Positions 20,450 through 28,842 of a DNA stretch of 28,842 bases are shown here, piece after piece. The position numbers were made by a program, and so were the translations under genes. Below the pieces are notes generated by a model, which made no database searches, was not told the origin of the DNA, and saw only the letters and a program-made list of their open reading frames with translations. The stretch lies in NCBI GenBank assembly GCA_004802705.1, contig SGPL01000426.1, positions 1 through 28,842 of the forward strand, given 5' to 3'. This stretch comes from Bondarzewia mesenterica. Lineage: Eukaryota; Basidiomycota; Agaricomycetes; Russulales; Bondarzewiaceae. The first letter of the stretch is position 1; each line of letters starts with the position of its first letter.

Positions 20450-21540
20450 TGATCTGAGGGTCTGACAGTCGAGAGTTTCCTTTTGCATGTTCCTTGTGTC
20501 AGTCCACAAAGCACTATTGTATAGAATCATCAAGCCACATACCTTGATAGTCCATNATAAACACTAACTTCAAAGTTTTCTAGTACTGAACATGCTGNCT
20601 GAAGATAAAAAACTCGCCACATTGCTTGTCTATATAATCTCAATATAGGATGAGAATAGTGGAGTCATTATTGAGATACTTTTGCCATTTTTCATCTACA
20701 GTATTGTTAAGCAGTTCTTNGAGAAGAAACATCTTNATNATCTCTACTTGCTGATTGATTGNCTGTGAGTNTCATTGATATACCCCATCACACCTTAAGC
20801 ACATAGCCTCACTATTTTGTGACTTTATAACATCCCCTATAGCCCTTCACATCCCTCTCGACAACCNTACACTAAAGTATGTNATANGACTATATCACTA
20901 AATCAGCTGACTCAGAACANGAGATATTGCTCGATGCTTCATGATANATGGCTGATGAAATGTAAANAGCTGAAAAGCTAGGACTATCATCAGATTACTT
21001 GAGCTATAATCAGCTGCTTCTTNTTATTTTTAAATACATTGTATAACTTCTAGAGCTAGTTCTTCCATTTCCTCCTTACTTCTATGTTTATCATGTGCAA
21101 TAGCATGCTCATACCTCATACATTTTTAGAGGTTGTTCAACACCACCTCCATATCTCTTGTGACTTGTTTATTTTTCTCTTCCATTTTATTTGTCTTCAT
21201 CACTCTCACCCTCTCTCTATTCCTATCTACTTCACTAACTGGAGTGGATGCCTGATTGTATGACTGTAATTCCACATTGGTCACATTGGCTCATAGCTAT
21301 TGACATATGATTCTCCCACCACTTAGTCTTATACTGTATACTATCATGCTCANAAAATACAAGTTTACTTTACCCCTCAGAATAGGCATTTTAGTTTGCC
21401 TTAAGTNTAANACACTTTNAGCTCACTTCATAGTCGCAAGTGGTTCATATAGCTCATCATCTTCACTTTTATTATTACCTTTGCCTTTGCCTTTATCTTC
21501 ATCCTCATCCTCATAACTCACTCTCATAGCTCCACCTTAA
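20450..21540 (-). pseudogene. Decayed coiled-coil gene, possibly a second copy of the 13.3-15.7 kb gene type
   Basis: Minus-strand pieces in order: an acidic and Lys-rich start (about 21520-21450: EDEDEDKGKGKGNNKSEDDE, then LYEPLATMK), a weakly conserved middle, a long charged helix (about 21250-21060: EVDRNRERVRVMKTNKMEEK, then QVTRDMEVVLNNL and HRSKEEMEELALEVIQ), a gap, and NQQVEI with KMFLL and ELLNNTVDEKW near 20770-20690, then FIFxQHVQY. Stops and N bases are frequent. The order of charged low-complexity region, helix and a Lys-Met-x-x-Leu-rich coiled coil resembles the gene at 13320-15720, but the cysteine cluster is not clearly seen. The link between the two is a suggestion only. No function is assigned. 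Confidence 0.38.
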
Positions 21541-22606
21541 TGGGCTCTTTTTGTTCNTTCACTCATCAAAACATTGCGTGCTCACACACACTGATACCTC
21601 AAACTTGTCTNAAGCTCATGCTTACCTGCTTGCTTTGTATTCTCATCACAAGTTCCCNTTTTATTGTTGTTGTTTTTATCACTTTGCTCATTCATTGAGA
21701 TTTTTAGTCAGAGACCCTTGATGCNTTCACTNCCTTATANNTTTTAGTGGTTNTTTTGATTNGTTTTTCCTCTTAAAGGCACTGCTAATACATCACCATA
21801 TAAATNAAGTGAAGTTGNNTAGCTGGCCATATTTTTAGACCTTAACTCTGATGAAGTCATAGACCAGGCTAAGAAAGGCATCTGCCNACTGAAGACAGAG
21901 AATATCAATGCTAAGATAAGAAAATTAACTATCNACATTGCATAGATANACTTTCTGAGATTGGTTCTTTTGGTAGTATGCTTGCTTCACTGCAACATGG
22001 NTCTTNGGCAGAAAATTAAACATAAGTGGATGAATAGCTATGNATCATATTATTTTGAATGATCTATGCTGCATCAGTAAGTTTGGATTGTAAAAGAGTG
22101 ATGCCTTAATGGAAGAAACCTNACACATCTAACCAGTAAATCTAGGAGCTGCTAAGCAACTCTAATTAATGAGCAATCTATATNATTTCTTTGGGTTCTT
22201 GTACACCACAGTATCAATCATTATTACATCACTCATGTGTAAAGTTGTTAAAATAGACAGATAATAGAGATAGAGGAAAGGATAGATATAGAGCTTGAAT
22301 CGCTCATTTTTTAAGGNCCATGGCTCTTTGNAGTGCTAATNGCACATCTTCAAGAGGTACATTGTGTAACTGTGGCATGTGTGCTAGTATATCAATGGGA
22401 TCAAATGACAGCATCTGAGCTGCACATTTTGAAGTGGGNGACTCCAAGGATAAGTCTTGATCATTATTCTNTGAGCTTGATTGCTGAGTGANTAAGCTTT
22501 GAATATTAAAGCATTAGAATAGGATTATTATCAATNTACAAGTATAAANTTTTTGCCCTTCTTTCTAGAGATCTCTTGCTTGATAAAGCTTGCCTTATGG
22601 TAAGCA
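21541..22606. other. No gene recognised; N-rich
   Basis: Short open frames exist on both strands but none reads as a recognisable protein, and ambiguous bases are frequent. The stretch is AT-rich and nearly free of CpG. Confidence 0.45.
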
Positions 22607-22702
22607 GGAGTGATCTACTNAAAAAATAATTAGTTTGATTCTNATTTTNGACATAAGACCCCTAAAACCTTATTTAAGTGACTGNGTTCAAGGCATCATA
22701 AT
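22607..22702 (+). repeat. Left arm of the 96-bp inverted repeat
   Basis: Starts GGAGTGATCT, contains AAAAAATAATTAGTTTGATT and AAAACCTTATTTAAGTGACT, and ends AAGGCATCATAAT. Pairs with 23617-23712. Confidence 0.85.
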
Positions 22703-23616
22703 ACAGATATNGTGAACTGTGTTGTTGATTTTATGTCCTGTCCTTGAGCCTCAGTTTGAGGTTAAAAAATTAATATATATAATTTTATATAGTATTATNA
22801 GTNGTACTTAAATTAAAGCAGAAATAATAANAAACTTGTATAATCATGGGCTGCACAGTGTCATTCATAATGTAGGGGTTCAATCTCTCTNACAATTCAC
22901 TTTTTTTCTTTTAACAATTATTTTGGGCATATTACCTTACCTGCTCTGTAGTTTCTCATTNTACGATTTGTCTCAACATTTTNGGGCCATCTCAGTAGCA
23001 TGCATGCAGTTGTTGCAAAACTTACAATGAGATAAGGTCATGTGAATAAACCATTAAAAATAATTTTGCATTACTAATTCTTTGATTATTCTCACCTCAT
23101 ACTCATTATATCCAGTTGATGGTTANAGTGGCATTTATTTACTAATGTTTTTTGCCAGTCATCTTAAAGAGGTTGGNAGGTTAAATAAAAAAANAAGGTG
23201 CAAGAATATAAAAGGAAATTTTGATTAGTCATATCTATTCAGTCATACAGTATTGTTGTACTCATTTCTCTGCTCGCTCTGCTCTAGCATTCTGNCCCCT
23301 CTNCAAGTTAGATAGGAAGGAGCTTGACATTGATCGCAGTCTNGTGGTGTGCAGAAGATGATGAGGATTAGGAGAGAGAGAACAAGCAATAAGTTGAACT
23401 ACTAAAGTTGATTTATTGTCTCAATTACTGGTAAAAAGACAGATACTGATAACNAGTAAAAAAANACTATAGAGAAAATGAAGCAGTGTTAGATGACNAT
23501 GTCTTACTATTTTTTAATGTGCTTAGTAGCAACTCTAATCCTTTTGCTTATCATATCATGGGAACTAATTTCCTTAAGTCACGAATTTTTGTTTGGTGAG
23601 ATATTCAAGAATTATA

Positions 23617-23712
23617 ATTATGATGCCTTAAACTCAGTCACTTAAATAAGGTTTTGGGGGTCCTATGCTTAAATTAAGAATCAAACTAATTATTTTTTGA
23701 GCAGATCACTCC
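23617..23712 (-). repeat. Right arm of the 96-bp inverted repeat
   Basis: Reverse complement of the left arm. A shorter piece, GTCCTATGCTTAAATT, recurs in the same orientation at about 23929-23944, outside the arm, and may be a further relic. Confidence 0.85.
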
Positions 23713-24610
23713 CACTTGNCATATTGCCTGAACAAACAAAGATTGATTCTGTAACATTTAAAGGTAAGTGCTGATAATACGACTTCCTCAATGTANAGCA
23801 AAAATATTATGAAAGTATCTCATCAGCATCTCAGTTTTTGCTATCTCCTCTTCTTCAAGTATATCCTCTCTATGCTTTATTGCTTCTATAAATAAGTTCA
23901 TCAATAAATGAAGAAATAAATTGATTGTCCTATGCTTAAATTTGATTAGGTTTTTCTTCTTCTAATTATTTAGCTTATAGAAATACTTGTACAATGTGTT
24001 TTTCTTGATGTTAAGCAGACTAATCTGAACTCAATGCTTATAACAAAGCACAAAATCTTTGAGAGATGCATAAAATCCANGAGTCTATTTAATGAACTCT
24101 NNGTAGAGGTAGTTGTATAAGAGCTTTTTNAGATCCTCACCATCAATNTGTGCAGGGATATCAGCAATAAAATTAACAACAATCTGTGGACATATGAATA
24201 CATTNAAAATAANTGTGATAAAGAATTGCAAACACATCCTCACTTGTTATGATTCTTGATAAAGAACCATTACTTGTGTCATGCACTCCCGCNAAATCTT
24301 TCATGGACTCTAATTGACTACAAATTGTTGTNNTGAGCTACAGATTTTTGTAGATATGTTACAAATTTTAGGCTACATCTCNCCACTCTAGAAGTAGCCT
24401 ACCTTCAGCTCAATTTNTAGTTTGAGTTGACCAGTTGATCAGCATTATTTATTACCGGTAGNTAAACCTGTAGTCGACTACTATGCACCTCACTAAAACT
24501 GCCTCTCTTCTTGCACACCTGCAATCTTCCTTTAAACCTCTCTCAGATGCTCTTGATGCAATAATCACTGCTTAGCTATTTTTANAGTGTTTAACAAAAC
24601 CTAGATGCAA
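23713..24610. other. No gene recognised upstream of the TUP1 piece
   Basis: I looked here for the missing N-terminal tetramerisation domain and first WD repeats of TUP1 and found none. The stretch is AT-rich with scattered N bases. Confidence 0.45.
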
Positions 24611-25225
24611 TGAAGATGAGAGATTTGTATATTCACAGNATATATCTCAGCCCAGATAGCAAGTTCCTCAGGACTAGCACTAAGGANAAACAGATATATA
24701 TATATANTACTTTTNTTACTGTNTTTTTGTTTTGATGGCTTAATCTTTCTCATAGATCTGAGACATCATCAAGTGGTGGATTCAGAGTGTGTTCAATGGG
24801 CACCAGTAAGAGATCTACTTGCTTGACTTTTTGCATGATGGGCNGCTGATCATTTTAGACTNNAACAACAAAATGACGTGGATTTGGGACATAGAGATAG
24901 GTTNATGCAAGATTCTAGCAATCTATGAGCNTGAGGCAATCAACTTAAGTGTGATNAGCATAGNAGTCTTGCTTGATAGCAGGCTGGTCACTGTGGGCTT
25001 ACTAGACATAATTATGAGGATTTGNGATATTATNATGAGGGTGCTCATAGAGCAGCTCAAAGNGCATGAGGATAGTATTTACANTGTCATATTCAACCNT
25101 GATAAAAAAGGGTTTGGTGAATGACAGTTTAGATAAGACACTGAAGTACTGAGACATCAGGCCCATATTGGCAAATGCCAGCAGGAAGGAGGCTTATGCT
25201 GCAGGGGCAGTTGATGCTAGGAACT
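24611..25225 (+). pseudogene. TUP1: TUP1 general corepressor, WD40 fragment (broken)
   Basis: TUP1 forms the Tup1-Ssn6 (Cyc8) corepressor, which is recruited to promoters by DNA-binding proteins and folds into a seven-bladed WD40 propeller. The plus strand shows: MRDLYIHS then LSPDSKFLRTST and KQIYI (24615-24705); an AT-rich intron ending CTCATAG at 24755; then I*DI, the Trp of a WD motif turned to TGA; and FNGHQ*EIYLLDFLHDG, with a TAG for Gln. Next come MTWIWDIEIG and CKILAIYE (about 24873-24930), DSRLVTVGLLDIIMRI, EQLK and HEDSIYxVIFN, and after a one-base frame change SLDKTLKY*DIRPILANASR and KEAYAAGAVDAR up to about 25225. This covers roughly two to three blades. The expected continuation with further GH/WD repeats is not found, and neither is the N-terminus. 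At least three Trp or Gln codons are now stops. A stray duplicate of a single-copy host gene is unusual among transposons. Confidence 0.86.
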
Positions 25226-25884
25226 ATTCATTGATTGTATTTGCAGGATACAATGCTCTTCTCTGGCATACTCAGGGAAAATTTGAATCTCTTCAGTAAG
25301 CATCCTGCATCTTTATTTCTGTAAATCAGTGCTCACAAAAATCACAAATGAACACAATGATGTCAAATGCCTCAATACACTGCACTGCATGCAAATGCTC
25401 ATTAAAAGTGGGTATCAGTCTCAGCAGACCTCACATTAAGCCTCACATGCATCAAGCCACCCACCTTCTCCTGATAGCATACTGTCACCCATGCACACTA
25501 TGGTGCCTTCACCTGCCTCTATAAGCATCATAAAAATAGAGACCTGGGCACCTATATCACTGGACATACAGGTGTCACTGGAGGGTGTCAACTTTTTACA
25601 GGGATAGCAATAGCACATCATGATGGCATGCATGCTGTTGAAGTGAAGTTCAATCATTGTGCTAAATGAGACAATGAGCAGTATCAATTTTACCACAAAT
25701 GCAGAGATCTAGGCAATTATTCAGGAGGAGTTTAGTAGGAGTTTGTTATTGACAGATGAGTTGCTTGTTATATTCATAACCTTTTGTTATTATTTTAATT
25801 TCCCTCTTCCCTCTTATTTTTGCTTAAGAGAGGGTGGAGAGGTGTTGATGCTATTATCACATTGCAGTTGCCCATCAGTTGTGA
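25226..25884. other. No gene recognised
   Basis: Downstream of the TUP1 piece I looked for its last WD repeats and found none. Open pieces on either strand here do not match a known protein. A possible acceptor TTTGCAG at 25246-25252 suggests that an exon once followed. Confidence 0.4.
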
Positions 25885-26073
25885 ATGGTGATTAACTATA
25901 ACAGGTTGATTATGCTTAACAAGAGTGCCATGACAGAGTTCAACATGCTATTAAAGCTGATCGAGAAAGAAGACAGTATTTTTAGGAAGATATGCATAAA
26001 AAGTGAGATGTTCACTGAGCTAGAGCAGGTTGCTAGGGAAAAGGCAGAGCAGGATGCCATAAAGAGCATGTGA
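25885..26073 (+). CDS. Short ORF with charged helix, unknown
   Basis: A 62-codon frame from ATG 25885 reads MVINYNRLIMLNKSAMTEFN, then LLKLIEKEDSIFRKICIKSE, and MFTELEQVAREKAEQDAIKS. The regular spacing of hydrophobic and charged residues looks like a true helical protein fragment rather than chance. No stop interrupts it, which is rare in this window, but it is short. The family is unknown. It may be the edge of a gene lost to decay. Confidence 0.38.
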   Translation: MVINYNRLIMLNKSAMTEFNMLLKLIEKEDSIFRKICIKSEMFTELEQVAREKAEQDAIKSM

Positions 26074-26479
26074 GGTGCAGGTGTGCAACTATATATTCGA
26101 GTTGTATTTGCTATGCTCTTTTGTTGNGAGATGCGATTGCTATTAAATCTTTTTTTTCTCTTGAATTTTATTATCCAAGGGCCAAGGCAATTGACTTGTT
26201 ATTATTGTCATCATGGCTATTTGTATCAGTTGTTCTACATCTTGTTGAGTTGAGTGAGCATGCTGTTGAGTCATGCATAATATTCTAGCATGCCCTTAGG
26301 GCATCATGCTCATGCTTGCTTCGATGTCTAGTTTCTCTCTTCTGGAATCCTAGCTCTATTGACCATAATTATTGTACTAAAAAAATAAGTAAAATACATG
26401 AAGAAAATAAAGTATGCTGAGCTAAGAGGATAAAAGAAATAAATTAAAATAGATAGTTCAAATCACTAGAGGCCTCCTC
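26074..26479. other. No gene recognised
   Basis: AT-rich DNA with a single ambiguous base near 26127. Nothing recognisable was seen on either strand. Confidence 0.4.
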
Positions 26480-26705
26480 TACCATCTGCATCTATCATGC
26501 TTAACCCATATGATGCAGGCATACTGATATCTATGCCCCCCATGCCACCTCTTTAGGATACAAGTACAGCAATGACCAGTGTGTACAAGTCAATCTTCTT
26601 ATTAAGTTCAATATAGGCTTGCCCACCTTCATCCTTTTTATCATTGTCCTCATCAGATTTGATGAACACTTCCTTGATGAGGGCACCCTTATGCACAAGA
26701 GAGTA
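26480..26705 (-). pseudogene. Coding remnant, unknown protein
   Basis: One minus-strand frame reads GALIKEVFIKSDEDNDKKDE, then GGQAYIELNKKIDLYTLVIA and, after a TAA, RGGMGGIDISMPASYGLSMI with DADGRGGL. The balanced composition and the Gly-rich ending suggest real protein. I do not recognise a family. A competing open frame on the same strand at 26531-26740 is less protein-like. Confidence 0.35.
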
Positions 26706-26740
26706 TGAGTTATATCAAAAATCTGTTTAGAAGTAAACAT

Positions 26741-27899
26741 CAGAGGTGAAAAAAATTGTGGGAAGAGTGGATAAAGTAGGAGGAGTGAGGATAATGTACA
26801 GTAGATAGAGAGGATAGAGAGAGCAAAGATGGGGTTGGAAAGAACAAGATGAGATGCATGGTGAGGCTTTGAAACATGTTGATGCTCTTGATGAGGAGGC
26901 TCTTACGGTACATATATAACAAGCAGTAGAGTAAGCTAGTAAGGAATGCAGAGAGCATTAGGAGGAGTTAGATAGGTGAAATATGTTCAAGGACCTGAAG
27001 GCAAGTGGTAAGCAATGAGCATTGACCTTTGTTTCACTGAGTTCCCATTTAGAGGCACAGGTAGAAAAAAGGAAGAACAAGGAGGACTTATATTGATGAT
27101 GTCAAAATTGATGTCTTGTGAGTTGAGGCTTGCACTGATATTAATAAATGCACTCAATCTAGGAGGGGAATGATGACAATATTTATGTGTATTTCTACTC
27201 CAAGTGTCACTCCTACAAGAATTGTGGTTCATTTTTATCAGAAACCCACCTTATCCTCGATAATTGTGACCTCCAAGGCTAGCATCTTTTCTTATGATGC
27301 AAGCTGTTAGCATACAGATTGCATGTCACATAAAATTGAGCCTTGCAGAAAGAGTGCAGTGTGAATCTAAAGAAGCACAAAGTGGTCAAAGCACATCAAA
27401 AAGAGATACAGAATGAAAGCATTATAATGTGCCTCAGTTAAACTAAAAGCAGGACAGTCTCAACAACTTTGAAGAGAGGTGATGTAAGCAAGAACAGAAA
27501 GGTGTTTAACTGACTAAGCAAATGTTAAGTTGTAGGTGCTGCTCTACATTGCCTCACTTTCTCTCTACTTCACAATCATGTCAAATCTTGCACTTCACAT
27601 TCTATTTCTTAGCTACTTATTCACAAACTGTCAAACTATGACATATTACACATCTTGTCTGAAAAAGCTCATTTTAGCTAAAGTAAGCAATTCCTTGCCT
27701 CTTATACTAAACTTCTCACCTTTTTTTGTCATAGACTTTAGTGCTGTTGACTCTGCATCAAGCACTTACTACCATCCTTATAAACTGCAGGAATTCTTGG
27801 CAGGTTATACATGACACAATAAATATTTTAGCACATCTTTTATCTCTCTCTATATTTATACTTGTGAATTCTAATTCATTTATAGAACTATTTATTCAT
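26741..27899. other. No gene recognised
   Basis: Short open frames occur on both strands, for example 27536-27814 on the plus strand, which is hydrophobic and without motif. Purine-rich stretches near 26750-26860 read as low complexity. I see no domain or repeat that I can support. Confidence 0.4.
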
Positions 27900-28842
27900 G
27901 CAATACATCCCTGCCATATCCCTGTAGCATGAGTATATCATATTTCTGGTAGATTTTGTATGCCTTGTCCATTACAATCAATGTTATCAATGATTTTCAC
28001 GTTTAGTTATTATCTTTTGTAGCATACTTTATTCATTGTGCTAGAAAGTATGTGAATATAGGCAAATGTTATGTTAATTTTTTTAGAGGGATATCACATT
28101 GTAACTATCATCACAGAAAGTGTATAAATTTAGTGAAACCCCCACTTCATAAAAAAAATAATAATAATGCAAAAGCATCGCCAAATAGTTCATAATAAAG
28201 TCTTATATAAATTCTTGATCATAATTTGCATTATAAAAATATGTGCACCTTTTATCAGACATACAAAAATAATAATGATCTTAGTTAATGTGATATATCT
28301 CTAATTTATATAAATACTGTATATATTATATCTTCTGATATAGCAGTTCTTTATATAAAACTATGCATTTAGTGTGTGCAGTACAACAAATATATATACA
28401 AAATATTATTTTATCAAACTGTTTACTATATTATGCCATATTTATTAATGTTAACTTTGCATTATAAATATATATATAATTCAAATGCTAAATAAAATAT
28501 GAATATGAACACACAATATTGTGTACTAACATCAAAAAGTCAAATTGAGGGTAATGCTTTAAATAAAAAAATACCAAAATATAGTTGGCTTTATCAAGAA
28601 TTAAAACTATATGTTACTTTAATGAGCAAATCTAGCCTTTTTAATGAGAATGAAAAGTTCAAATTTTTCAAACATTGTTCATCATCAATAGCATCAGAAT
28701 ATATTTCCAAAACAAATTTCATTATCATAAATTTTCCTCTTTTAAATTTGACTGAGCAATGAATAAAAGATCAACTATTTGCTTTAAGTGTTGAGCATGA
28801 TATTTATATAAAAATAAAAACAACAATTTTAAACATAATAAA
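27900..28842. other. Very AT-rich terminal stretch
   Basis: From about 27.9 kb to the end the sequence is dominated by A and T, with runs such as AAATATATATATAT near 28465 and almost no CpG. The only longer open frame (28499-28762, plus, 87 codons) is unbroken, but its composition follows the DNA and it matches no family I know. This could be the start of an AT-rich isochore, a centromere-like block or decayed repeat DNA. Confidence 0.6.

Larger units (their letters stand above)
22607..23712. mobile_element. Candidate small non-autonomous DNA element bounded by 96-bp inverted repeats
   Basis: Positions 22607-22702 and 23617-23712 are reverse complements over 96 bp without an indel. I count about seven mismatches plus four ambiguous bases. 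About 914 bp lie between the arms, AT-rich and without recognisable coding. This is the form of a MITE-like or internally deleted TIR element. Similarity fades outward from 22607 and 23712 and ends sharply at the inner edge (AAGGCATCATAAT). So the true ends may lie slightly outside, or two copies of one short repeat may have inserted in opposite orientation. No target-site duplication could be fixed by eye. Confidence 0.6.

Noticed and set aside
24690..24712. AT dinucleotide run as a separate microsatellite or origin signal
   Set aside because: It falls in the probable intron of the TUP1 piece and is only about eight repeats long.
28499..28762. 87-codon plus-strand frame as a real gene
   Set aside because: It is unbroken, but its amino acids mirror the AT-rich DNA and no motif or family is recognisable. 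It is noted only in the AT-rich entry.
1..28842. tRNA and rRNA genes
   Set aside because: I found no cloverleaf with A and B box motifs and no conserved rRNA stretch by eye. A tRNAscan or Rfam search would be decisive.

Overview
The window looks like nuclear DNA of a filamentous basidiomycete, most likely an agaricomycete. The evidence is a KDZ (Kyakuja-Dileera-Zisupton) transposase with a CxC-type cysteine cluster, a TET/JBP-like 2-oxoglutarate oxygenase next to it, a Ty3/gypsy Gag-Pol of the type common in mushroom genomes, short GT-AG introns with GTGAGT donors, and a TUP1 corepressor fragment. Nearly every recognisable gene is broken by in-frame stops and amino acid changes that fit C-to-T (or G-to-A) decay. 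I see no intact host gene. The window reads as a transposon graveyard, with ambiguous N bases in 1-600 and from about 19.2 kb to 26.1 kb.

Layout. Positions 1-645 hold a tandem array with a period of about 119 bp, still rich in CpG. Positions 719-4010 (minus) hold a decayed but nearly complete KDZ transposase in which the catalytic D, D and E positions can still be read. Positions 4790-6264 (minus) hold a TET/JBP-family dioxygenase pseudogene, in the same orientation and immediately upstream. Positions 7260-8940 (plus) and 11890-13105 (plus) hold two decayed multi-exon genes that I cannot name; both have Lys-rich or Asp/Ala-rich tails. An LTR-like non-coding block lies at about 10.54-11.87 kb. 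Positions 13320-15720 (minus) hold a decayed gene with a C6-like cysteine cluster, charged low-complexity stretches and a coiled coil. Positions 16421-16850 hold a second tandem array, related to the first but with CpG lost, and it abuts the broken end of a Ty3/gypsy element at 16856-19052 (minus: gag, protease-like region, N-terminal half of reverse transcriptase). Positions 20450-21540 (minus) may hold a second copy of the cysteine-cluster/coiled-coil gene type. Positions 22607-23712 are bounded by a 96-bp inverted repeat and look like a small non-autonomous DNA element. Positions 24611-25225 (plus) hold a WD40 piece of TUP1. From about 27.9 kb to the end the sequence becomes very AT-rich with no recognised gene.

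How the parts relate. The KDZ transposase plus TET/JBP pair is a known fungal association in which an eraser or modifier of 5-methylcytosine travels with the transposon. Here both genes are dead. The sequence around them carries CpG loss of the kind expected when cytosine methylation silences transposons. Two arrays of one repeat family, one with CpG kept and one with CpG turned to CpA, show that decay directly inside the window.
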